Positions 45,182-55,271 of a stretch of DNA of 64,000 bases are shown here, one piece after another (the first letter of the stretch is position 1; each line of letters begins with the position of its first letter). The DNA lies in NCBI GenBank assembly GCA_026214975.1, contig CM047805.1:7068001-7132000 (forward strand), given 5' to 3'. The notes below the pieces were generated by a model that did not search any database, had not been told where the DNA came from, and saw only the letters and a list, made by a program, of their open reading frames with translations. The stretch is from Gentiana macrophylla. Lineage: Eukaryota > Streptophyta > Magnoliopsida > Gentianales > Gentianaceae. The translations under genes were made by a program, and so were the position numbers.

Positions 45182-47378
45182 AAAAAAAGAACAACTTTTT
45201 TTAACGATCCGACCCGAACCCCAAGTAATTCTGGATCAACCCGTTCGTCCATTACCCGAGATGTCGAACATTTTTTAATCTCGAATCACAAAGTCTCATG
45301 CTACGAAAATAGTGTAGAAGCTAAAACGAATAAACTCGACTTTCTAGACAAAGTTTTAGCTGATGGAGTAACATGGTATCAGAGAGAGAAAGGGGTCACA
45401 TGTTCAAATTGTTAGGTGTAGTGCCCGAAAGACAATTATATAATTGTTTTAGGGCAGAATTAATAATTCATCTTATTATATGCATGTATATTTATAATTA
45501 AGACACTAACAAACCCTAAAGTACCTGCGTTTATGTAATCACATAACTCAGTGTATGGCTATACACAAGAGGATTGAGTTAGTGAGATGTACTTAAAATT
45601 AACTTAGTCCGTAGCGTTGATTAATCTGAGTAAAGGTCTCATGATTAATATGCTAATAATGTGCCCAGAACACTTTACGGTGTGACAGTCTTATCCAGAC
45701 TGTCGGTAATATGGTACCTTGTGGGGCATTTATATATGATTATAATCATATAGGGCTGGACCGATTTGATTTGAGTTCTCGATATAATTCCGTAATCGAG
45801 AAGTCTTATCGAATCACAAGATGATCATATAGGGATTAATCTTGATCCTGAGGTGATCACAGACAACTGCTTAGACCAGGGTAGAGTTTGATGTGTTAGT
45901 AAGGATCCCTTCGTAGTATGTGGTCCAACACTTCTCGTTGGCTCTATTCTGGAATGAGTGAGTAGTCTGTGCTATCGCAGATATGGAATCCATTCCTTCC
46001 CCCGGGAAGTAGACAGACAGTTCCCTTATTTGTTAGCCCTAAGAAAATGATCGATCCTGGAAGTTCATGTTAGACTAATTAGCTACTAGTCTAGTATGTG
46101 AACTAATTGATCACTAGGGGGTTAATGGTAAATAAGGATAATATGTTTCGAGAAGGGTTTACGGAAATATCCCGACTAAAATGAACGATCTATGGAGGAT
46201 TTATCCGTATGTAATGATTATATCGATTGGACGCTTTCGACTCATGGTTGAGTGTAAGTTATCTATATTCGGCAGAGTTCAGTTTCGGGTTTATGGTGGT
46301 GTAATCCCGGAATTAATAGATTGATATTATTGTTCGGTCTGACGGATAATATTATTTAATTTATTGTAGCTACTGAATATGGATCAATGGTCCCGACGTG
46401 GCTCCTAACATAGCATATGTTTTCTCGTCGTTTCACCTCAATTATAATTGAATAGTTGGATTGGACGATTTAATTGATATGTGGATTAATTGTTTAGTTG
46501 GACTAGATAATTAAATACACGGAAAAGAGTTTTTCCGTGGACTCGGCCCAATGTGTCAAAAATGCGTGTAGGCCTATTTTTTCTAGGGTGGGGCGCATTT
46601 TATGTTGATTGATTATTAGGAAATTAGTTTTCTTAATAAATAATAAGACATGTAATTAAATTATTTATGTGTTAAATAATTTAAGGAAAAGAAAATCTTT
46701 TGTATATCCTTATTAATTTGGGAATATTCTAGATTTATCTTTTTAAGGAAAAGGATTAATATGATTGATTTTGTATTAATTAATTAATCCTTGGAGGACA
46801 AGGATTACTCTCCTATATAAAGAGAGTTCTTCCAAGCCTAAATCATCATCACAAATTTTGACTGTTGGGAGTATTGGAGCTTAGAATTTTCGGCTCCTAT
46901 ACTTGGGTTCGAGTTTTAGAAAAACTTCGGGTTTTTCTAAGGTAGCATATCGAGGAGGTCAAGCGGCTTGAATCACCATCCACTTGGTGTTGCTTGGAGA
47001 TACACGCCGGAAGACGGTGGCTTCTCAATTCTTGGATATTGGATCTCGGATTGTTCTAGACGTTTATTCACAATAAACCGGTAAGCAATCTAAACCCCCT
47101 CGTAGGTTTAGATCTATTTATTTATGTATTTTGGTTGTTAGATCTAAATCTTGTACTTTCCGCTGCGTAATCGGGTGGATCTATGATCCATCCGGCGATA
47201 TTACATCCTACACAAATCACGCTGCAAACATAGTCTACCCTAAACAAACTAACAAACAAACAAAAAGTTCAAGTGTTGCCTTTTTATGAAAAATACAAAA
47301 GGGCCACACTTGAGGTAACGTATTAAAGTATAAAATATTAATTATTCACCTCCCGTCAGCTTAATTTTTGGTAGAGAT
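45182..47378 (+). mobile_element. TRIM-like fragment with tRNA-Met-type PBS, split by a solo LTR
   Basis: 45182-45409 and 47213-47378 form one sequence once the solo LTR is removed. An AACA end is directly followed by TGGTATCAGAG (45374-45384), the initiator tRNA-Met PBS used by many copia and TRIM elements, and then by a tRNA-like GTTCAAATC box. No ORF. A matching second LTR was not found. The right side is cut by Athila3 at 47379. Confidence 0.4.
45410..47212 (+). mobile_element. Solo LTR (family S, copy 2)
   Basis: 1803 bp, starting TGTTAGGTGTAGTGCCCGAA and ending CATCCTACA, with perfect duplication CAAAT (45405-45409 and 47213-47217). Same family as 10260-18611 but in the opposite orientation. 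Promoter-like TATATAAAGAGAG at about 46816. No internal region. Confidence 0.9.
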
Positions 47379-49121
47379 TGATAATAGTCAACCCTTCTAT
47401 GCATTTCACACATATTTCACCCCATTTGATAGCATTTCGGGCTCTTTTCTATCGTATAAACACGTTTACGTGTTATTTTTATTACTTTTGGTTCCACATA
47501 GCAGTTAATCGGAAATCTCATTTTTTTTATCATGGAAATGTGGATCTTTATAGCACACGGGGTACCTTATACCCTACGGAATTACGTTTGTTTGTTGTTC
47601 GTGTGCTGTTTCAAGGTTTTCCGATTATTAATATAATCGGAAATGGTGAGATACAATGATGATAGCATGTTGTTTGGGCCGAGCTACACCCTCCATGCAC
47701 TTTCGATTCGCTTGATCAAGCTGCACCTCACTGCTTAGGGTATATTTTACTATATTTTCGGGCTTAATCCCTAAACAATTTACCTTGTTTTTAAAGGAAA
47801 TAAATGAGAAAAGCATGTTTTTAACCAATAAATTCCTATAATGGTTATTGAGAGGTTATAATTTAATTATGAGGAAATATTGGGATTAAATGTTATTTTG
47901 TTACACATTTTATTATTATTATTATTATTCGATGACTTGGTGTAACAATAATTTTGTAGAAAATAAAGAAATGCAAGGGGATTATTTATTGAGAAGATTT
48001 ATGTCATTCAATCAAGGATTTCAAAATAAAGAAGAAAATCGGATCAGCATTTGAAGAATAAATTAGATCGAGAGCGAAAGAGTGGAGTGGGGAACACGGT
48101 ATACTGAAGCATAGTGTGAACGCGCTCAAGTGGTACGCCGGATCGACCGAAAGCCGTTTATTCGGTCGACCGAGCCTGGACGCTCGGTCTACCGAGGCCG
48201 CAGTAAATTAATCCGACGCGTTTTCTAGATCCTTCCCTATGTCGGCCACAAACTCCTATATAAGCGAAAGATCCATTCGAAAGCGTACAGACATCATCCG
48301 TAAACATCGTAAAATTAGTATAGCAATTAGCAATAAATTAGATTCATAGATAGTCTTTCTTTTATTTTTCTTTCAATTTCAATTCAGCAAATAAGGATGT
48401 TTTTGAAGAAGATGAGTGGCTAAAAGCCCGAGGCTAGAACCACCAATGTGAAGCCACCATCGCCGGAATAAACAAGGATTTTTGCATTTATTCGTTTCTA
48501 GTAAGTTTCTTGTTCTTCCTTCATGTTTTGAATTGTTTATGTGCAATGTGTATGACTATACTTGCGTTGCATCTGATTGAATTTAGACATACGATAGTTG
48601 ATAAATTCATAGATTGCCGTGAAGGAGAGTGATAATATTTCTTCTAACAAACGAAAGTTGAGGGAGAATATTGTTAGATTAGGATTTTATATCCATATCG
48701 TTGTTCCGTAAATTCGTTAGTTGCATCGAGAGGTGGACTAGTTAACGGTGTTAAATTGAGAGAGGAAACGCCTTTTTAGTAGATAATAATCCAAGGTTTG
48801 CAAACGAATGTGCGTCTTTCTTGTTAATTTCGGTGGGGTGGTGGATCAACGGTGCTTCTAGTTGTTTAATTATAATTGTTACGGAAAGATTTGTTACGTG
48901 CTAGTTTTTATTTTCAATTTTCAAACTCTTTGTTTTATTGTTTTTTTAATCCAAGATCGTAGTCATCAACCTTACAAAAGAAATCGAAAGCAAAACACTA
49001 TTTTCGCACAAGTCCTGCATGATACGACCGGTTTCATCACTATAGTCGAACCTTCGCACTTGGGGTTGACATCGGTTTTATTTATTATATTTTATCACTG
49101 CTTTGCATAAAACCGCAAACA
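47379..49121 (+). repeat. Athila3 5' LTR
   Basis: Starts TGATAATAGTC (compare Athila1 TGATAACGG) and ends ...GCAAACA, ~1743 bp, close to the Athila1 LTR length. TATA box CTATATAAG at about 48256-48264. Palindrome triplet at 48141-48195 just upstream of it. PBS follows at 49128. The 3' LTR is beyond the window, so the start is inferred from the TG and the similarity to Athila1. Confidence 0.7.
48141..48195. repeat. Palindrome triplet, 22-23 bp period, upstream of Athila3 TATA box
   Basis: Cores TCGA/TCTA lie at 48143, 48166 and 48188. The middle copy is TTCGGTCGACCGAG. They lie about 60-115 bp upstream of the TATA box. Confidence 0.85.
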
Positions 49122-49127
49122 AGTTTT

Positions 49128-49134
49128 TGGCGCA
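49128..49134 (+). other. Athila3 PBS, left part, broken by Athila2
   Basis: TGGCGCA here continues as GCGCCGTTGCCGGGGA at 63501. The intact PBS core would be TGGCGCCGTTGCCGGGGA. The shared GCGCC/GCGCA is the 5-bp duplication made by Athila2, with one mutated base. Confidence 0.85.
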
Positions 49135-50680
49135 TGTCACGGATTTTATTAACACAAAACAAACAAGTAATAATCCGGTTAACCTCAAGTATAAGGATCG
49201 TAGTAATAGTGGTTAATGCCGGGTCGATCTTACGGGGAACTGGCGATTGCTAACCCTAGTTTTGTTTAACTAACTAACCTATGTCACGATTACTAAACTA
49301 ACAGATATGAAAACAGTAAATAATTCACAAGGAAAATAACGAACGTAAACTGTACAGAAGATCGAGATCTAAAGCCAGGAAAAGGTACGGGTTGCGAACT
49401 ATTACACTAAACTAGACCTAGTATGCAATAAAAGACTAATTAAGCTAAACAATTCAAATTCAAGGGGTTTAAATCAATAAGTTACGAACGAACAAGCAAT
49501 TGATCCACCTATCCTACAACTATCAATTTCGATCTAGATTATCTCGTGATTTCTAACCAAGTTGTGATTCACCTAACCAAGGTACGAACTCCTAATTTCT
49601 TAGACAAGTTCTCCTATCAATCTTTTATCTTTCGATCTAAAGATTAACGCTTTCAAATCAAGGTGTGAAATCTCTCAATTTCTAACCTAGAAATCTAACA
49701 TAATAACTCTCGTAGATTAGATTTAAGATCTATTCTTTATCACGGTGATCTAAAGTTTAACATGATTTTCATCAACATAAACAATCAACATGCAAAGATC
49801 TTTCGATATAAATTGCATAACAACATGAAAGACATGATAAAGAAACAACTTGAATTAAAATACTCACAAGATAACCAAGAACAAAACTGAATCGTTGATT
49901 GGATGGCTTCACAACGCTTGTTCAATGGAGGTCTAGCCTCTTAGCATCCTCTTCGAAACTCGAATTGTTTAGAATAAAAGTGCATAAAAGAATCTAAAGA
50001 AAAACTGTTTGTAAACTAAAGAAAAACGCAGCCTAGCCGCCCCTAGGGTTTAGGGTTCGAATATGTATATCCTATGTGGAGAAACCGCTATTTATAGATA
50101 TTAAAGTCGGTTCAAAGAAAGTCGGTGGCCGGGCGCCTGCCTGGAAAGGGTGAACGCCCCGTCCGGCTTATGAATACTTCTTCGAGTCAAAGCCGAGCCG
50201 GATCGACGCCCGTCCCTTCACTAACTTGGGCGCTCGTTCACTGAAAATCTAAACATCCTGAATCAAAAAACTCCTCTTGGACGCCCGTCCACATCTCTGA
50301 CGCTTGACCCACCGGGCGCAACTTCAAATGCACGTTCAGAATGACTTCAAATTCGATTTTCCCATCTCTATCTTCAATCAACTTCATCTTTATCTCTTTT
50401 TATCATCAATGAAATTCGACTCTTATCTCTTCTTGATCAACATTTGAGCATCAAACATGTACCTATAATACATTAAAACATCGCAAAATGTAATATCGTC
50501 CAAATAATCATAAAAATCACAATTTAAACACCAAAATTAACCGATTTTACGATTAACTCATTTAAAACCTCATCCGCTTAATAAATCTATTAAACACTCG
50601 TTTCTGATGCAAATTATGCAAATATGAGGGAAAATGTCATAGAATATAGCGTTATAAATCGTATAAATTCACCCTTAACA
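49135..50680 (-). repeat. Athila2 3' LTR
   Basis: Minus-strand start TGTTAAGGGTG at 50680; end GTGACA at 49135. TATA-like CTATAAATAG (minus) at about 50088-50099. Palindrome array at 50131-50309, directly upstream. Confidence 0.92.
50131..50309. repeat. GGACGGGCGTCC-type array, three pairs (3' LTR)
   Basis: Pairs start at 50131/50152, 50204/50228 and 50279/50298. Several copies are decayed relative to the 5' LTR. Confidence 0.8.
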
Positions 50681-50695
50681 ACTCCCCCACACTTA
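50681..50695 (-). other. Polypurine tract of Athila2
   Basis: Minus strand AAGTGTGGGGGAGTT next to the 3' LTR. Confidence 0.8.
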
Positions 50696-52186
50696 AGCTT
50701 TTGCTCGTCCCTAGCAAAACAAAACAAGATAACGGCTCGAGAAAAGATAGACATCTCAGCACATATAACACATATTCAATAACTTAGAGGTTCACCCCGG
50801 TGTGTGTGCAAAGCCATAACAAACTTCCACTAAATCCAAACTTGAGAGACTCAAAGCAAAACTAGCTAATACCCCCTTCAAACTATAGATAAATGATACT
50901 CATAAGATGTACCCTACAAACGTGACACATCCCGAAAAAGATGATAGAACATATCTAGGGCCTTTCTGAAATACTCAGAGGATAGTCCCTACAGCATATC
51001 TATCAGTTTATACTAGGGATAAGATAGACGATAACTTAGTCTTTTATTCATTTCATACCAATTCACTAGTTGATTTAATTACTTCACTTTAAACACACAT
51101 CAGGATGAGCTATTGCCCTGTCATAGCAGAATAGGATATTCGAGATATACCCTACCTTACTCCAATCATAAGGCAGCTTTTTCTGACTGTCGTGAGCTTT
51201 TGGTCATCATAGTGATATAGGACATTCGAGATATGACCTATCACACTCAAATCATCGACTAGCTTCCGACACACCCAATTACTTCATTTATTTACTCAAC
51301 TTTTTCATTTGACAATAAGTTACGTGTTACTTATCGCATTCAAACCTTAGATATTCACAGTATAACATACTTCGGATATAAATACAAACTATCATAAGTC
51401 TCAAGATATATATGTAGCACTAAGTACATGACTTATAAGAAAATCAGAAATCACTCGTCCAAGAAGGGGTACAACTTTATAAATGAGCTCATCATTTACT
51501 ATGGCTCGTGAAAATAGATCTCAGGTGAAACAACTAACTTATCAAACATATGATATACAGCTTAAATGACTATAAAAATAACGAACATTGAGTTGAATTG
51601 CCTACTCGGGACAAAACAAAAACAAAAGTGTCGATTTTTTTTTGAAAATTCTAGCTCATTTTAACTCATTTTAGCATAGAAACATTATGAATTAAGCAAA
51701 TGTATAGATACATAACGAATCATTCCCCTCCCCTACACTTAAAGATCAACATGTCCTCATGTTGTGCAGAACGAAAGAAAAGGTAAAAGACTTAGCTGAT
51801 TGAAACCGATACACGAATCGTCGGTCAGGCCGGAGCCTACATAATGACACTGGAAACTCGTAACCATACAATGTAGCTCGATAAAACCGCGAAAAATATA
51901 CCTGCACGACTTGACAAACACGGAACCATCTCGGGGAAAACGGGGAATTACTCCAGAAGAAAAGAGATAACAAAAACGAGTAATACCAAAAGATAAAGCA
52001 TTGAATACATTCACCAGTCGAAAGAAAATATGAAATAAAAGTACTGATGCCTTATGACTTACACGATCCATCGGAAAAAGTAACAGTAGCAATATCAAAA
52101 TTACAACGAATCATATAAGGAAAAGTAGCAAAAATATACAATGACAGTATCTAGGGCAAATCAAAATCGAAAAAGAAGAAATAAGA
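50696..52186 (-). other. Athila2 region between ORF3 and 3' LTR
   Basis: 1.5 kb without a recognised gene. Short minus frames at 51746-52098 are not similar to anything I know. Confidence 0.6.
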
Positions 52187-53665
52187 TCAAGGCTGCCCCG
52201 GAGCCGGAGAATCATCAGCCGGAGGAACGGAAGAGGGTCCAGATTGTGGTGCCGTAGTCCTATCTACTGAGTCAGGCTGCTCCTCATCGGAAAACGACTC
52301 AGACTCATCCAGAACGTCCGCAATGGCCTGCTCAATCTCATCTGGATAAAGGTAATCAATGACGCTCGGATTGAAGATTCTGTCGTCTCGGATAGGCCGG
52401 TCCTCACTCATGCACTTCAAAATAGTTAAAATATTGTTCTGAGAAGTCCTTATGTCCTCCAGCCAGTTCCTTACACCGTTGCCCATACGTAACCTCATCC
52501 GGACCGAAGGGGACAAAGTAGGAAGGGAGGATGGTCGAGGCGGTGCCGAAGAAGTACCAGGCTCACGCGCTATCTCAGCCTCAGTCTCAGTCTGACCCGA
52601 AGATTTCACTTTCTCCCTCTGCAAGAACCTAGGATTCTTCGGTTTGTGATCGGTCTTGTACTCGGGAACTCCGGCATCTTGACAGAGACCGTGGATCAAA
52701 TGTGGACATATCAAGCATCGTGTGTATACCTTCTGATTCATAGAAATCTCATCGAAAATCGCTTGCCCTACATCAACATTGAGCTCGAAGTTCAAGGCAT
52801 ATAGCATCCCAAGGTCACCAATGTGGAAGTGAGTCAGGTTGTTCTTAGGCAACAACCTGTTCTGGATAAACCGACACTGGACCTTCCAGTCCTCTGTCCA
52901 ACTCGTAGTTATCAATTCCTTCCTATCTCCACCCGGCCTAAGTGTCCACGGTACCTCCGGACATACCAACATCCGTAAATCCTCCAACGGATCCTCACCG
53001 GCATCCTGTTTAGCTTTAATCGCCTCCTTATAGTCCAAGGCCTCAAAAGGAGCTAACCCGTACTTTTCATTGATAACCGCCGGTGTAAATGGCACCTTAA
53101 CTCCTCGAACCGTCACACCTCCACCTGCCAAATCCGTCTCTAAGCAATTGGCATAAAATTCACGGACTACCATAGCATTAACCGGGGTCCTCGGGGTGAC
53201 CATCAAAGCTCCCCACTTCCTATCCCTCAATAACTTCACAAATAAGGGATCAACTTTAGGCTCAAGAATAGCTCGCTCGATCAACATCGTCCTTGTGAGA
53301 TAATGCTTATTATAGACCTCCATCGCCGTAGGGTTGATGAATCTACGAGCAAAGGGAATAGGGATAGCGGGTCTCACTCTCTGTCTAGCCGGCTCATCTC
53401 CTTCAGGCTCATTGTGTACCTGCTCACCCCGAGCTTCTGGTACCCTAGTCTGCATCCTCACTAACGGCTCATCATCGGTGTCAGACCCAGACTCAGACTC
53501 ATCTCGCAAGGGAACCCTCGATTGACCCCTAGGAGGATTCTGACGTTCCCCTATACGAATGCCTTGGTTCGGATTAACTAATGTGGGGTCTGCAGTCTTT
53601 TTCTTTTTAGCCGGTTCAGTAGCAACCCCCTTACCATGCCTCTTAGCTACCGCTTTACGCACCAT
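52187..53665 (-). CDS. Athila2 ORF3, 'putative plant transposon protein' (env-position), intact
   Basis: A single open frame of 492 codons from ATG at 53665. Residues 1-30 are basic (MVRKAVAKRHGKGVATEPAK then KKKTAD) and could be a nuclear localisation signal. Residues ~95-340 hold the 'putative plant transposon protein' domain: ARRFINPTAMEVYNKHYL, REFYANCLETDLAGG, VTVRGVKVPFTPAVINEKYG, LPKNNLTHFHIGDLGMLYAL. The C-terminus is Ser/Asp/Glu/Pro-rich. I see no signal peptide or membrane segment, so 'envelope-like' refers only to map position. It is the only intact frame of Athila2. The start fits the basic N-terminus; no better ATG is upstream in frame. Function is unknown. Confidence 0.85.
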   Translation of the reverse strand: MVRKAVAKRHGKGVATEPAKKKKTADPTLVNPNQGIRIGERQNPPRGQSRVPLRDESESGSDTDDEPLVRMQTRVPEARGEQVHNEPEGDEPARQRVRPAIPIPFARRFINPTAMEVYNKHYLTRTMLIERAILEPKVDPLFVKLLRDRKWGALMVTPRTPVNAMVVREFYANCLETDLAGGGVTVRGVKVPFTPAVINEKYGLAPFEALDYKEAIKAKQDAGEDPLEDLRMLVCPEVPWTLRPGGDRKELITTSWTEDWKVQCRFIQNRLLPKNNLTHFHIGDLGMLYALNFELNVDVGQAIFDEISMNQKVYTRCLICPHLIHGLCQDAGVPEYKTDHKPKNPRFLQREKVKSSGQTETEAEIAREPGTSSAPPRPSSLPTLSPSVRMRLRMGNGVRNWLEDIRTSQNNILTILKCMSEDRPIRDDRIFNPSVIDYLYPDEIEQAIADVLDESESFSDEEQPDSVDRTTAPQSGPSSVPPADDSPAPGQP

Positions 53666-55271
53666 TGTAACCTAAGGCTAAACAAACACCAATCCCAAAC
53701 CCAAAATCGAACACAACCACCTGTTTATCGTCCAAACGGGATTTCCCAAACAAAGCAATACCAAACCAACATCAAAACCACAATGCAACCCATCCATAAT
53801 CATCCCATATCATCAACCAAGAAAGAAAAATAAACAAAACACAGAGAAGAAAACAAATAAGACAAGTGTACGCAAAAGAGTTGACTCGAAGATCGAACTC
53901 GGGAAAAACGTCAAATAATCCACGAAAAGCTTATAAAATCTTACCAAGTACGTTGAAAGGATGATGAGTATGCTGATTAGAAGTCCCAAATGCGAACAAA
54001 CGAGACCAAAGGTCGGATTTTTCCAAAAGAAAACCGCACACTCTAGATTACTGATTCGAAACAACGGTTGTATGTTGGTGGATTTCGTTTGAAAAACCAA
54101 AAAGAGGGGATTGAGAGCTGTTTGTAGGGCCTTGAATCGCCCAATTTGGTGTAGAAATGAGGATTTTCGAGCAAAAGGAGGCAAAAAGTCGGGTTTGGCA
54201 ATTTAAATTTTTCGATTTGAATAAAGAATGGAAGCAGGGGGTATATATAGACGCAGGGCTGGACGGGCGTCCATGATAATGGACGGGCGTTCAGCTGGAA
54301 AGCATATGAACTGGACGGGCGTCCATATAAACAGACGCTCGTCCAGACGGCCAAATCACATACAGCGTTGAAAAGAGCTTATCAGACGGGCGTCCAAGAG
54401 TTTTGGACGCTCGTCCACAAATTGTGCAAGGTGGACGGACGTCCAGTTCACTGAACGGGCGTCCAAAACAGAAAAAAGCAAAAAGTATAAAATTTCATAC
54501 AATTTAAATTCAACCTTGCATTTTCTCATTAACCTTAAAGAAAACTTCAAAAATACAAATGAAAATCAACGAAATACCTAAAATCACTAGAAAACAAGTA
54601 AAAACAAATAGAAAACAGTGGGTTGCCTCCCACCAAGCGCTTTTGTTTTACGTCGTTTGCTCGACGAAACAACTTAAGAACGCTAGTCATCATAAATGGC
54701 CGACCAATCTATCACTCGAATAAGACGGCGGAGCATGTCAATCGCCGGAGGGAAGTCATACTCATCTTGTAAACCCCAATCCTCACCACCTACATCAACA
54801 CCTCGAAAATGTTCACTTGCGCACTAGCCTAAATCTAATCATCACAAGATCGGATCATTGAGGATCGTGTACGGACGTCCAAGAGCCTCCTGTAACTCCT
54901 CAGTAGTGAAGTCTCCACCTCCCGAACAACAGGGAACAATAAGAAGATAGGTGACAGTCTTGACGCGGGTACTAATATCAAAATCTACGTGCAACACTAT
55001 AGTCCCTCCCGGTCCATCATCTACCGTGATAAGTGGGATCTTCCTAAGGAAAGGTAACTCCTCCGGTAGAACTCCGAAATCCATATCTAGAAAGCACACT
55101 AACTGACAGATATAAACAAAAACTTAATAAGGCTAAAACTTAGTAAACTGAAATACTAAACTTAAATACTAAAACTACAAAAGCAAGACAAAAACAACTA
55201 AAGCTAACGATATCTAGGATGCCTCCTAGTGGCGCTTTTGTTTAATGTCGTTAGCTCGACACCGTTTAAGC
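53666..55271 (-). other. Athila2 spacer between pol and ORF3
   Basis: Contains a four-pair palindrome array (54261-54464), two copies of a conserved 50-bp motif (54620-54670, 55217-55264), and a short minus frame 55099-54842 (MCFLDMDFGVLPEELPFLRK...) between them. The frame has no known homologue to me. Confidence 0.7.
54261..54464. repeat. GGACGGGCGTCC array, four pairs, upstream of ORF3
   Basis: Starts at 54261/54281, 54313/54333, 54384/54405 and 54433/54453; within-pair distances 20, 20, 21 and 20 bp. Gaps between pairs vary (28-51 bp). Confidence 0.9.

Noticed and set aside
45361..45409. Hammerhead ribozyme (retrozyme) suggested by CTGATGGAG next to a tRNA-Met PBS
   Set aside because: The core should be CTGATGAG with a matching GAAA and stems; I could not find these nearby.
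45410..47212. Full LTR element rather than a solo LTR
   Set aside because: Perfect CAAAT duplication directly flanks one LTR; no internal sequence or second LTR.
53666..54354. Minus ORFs at 53813-54354 as small genes
   Set aside because: They lie in the palindrome-rich spacer, overlap each other in different frames and have no similarity I recognise.
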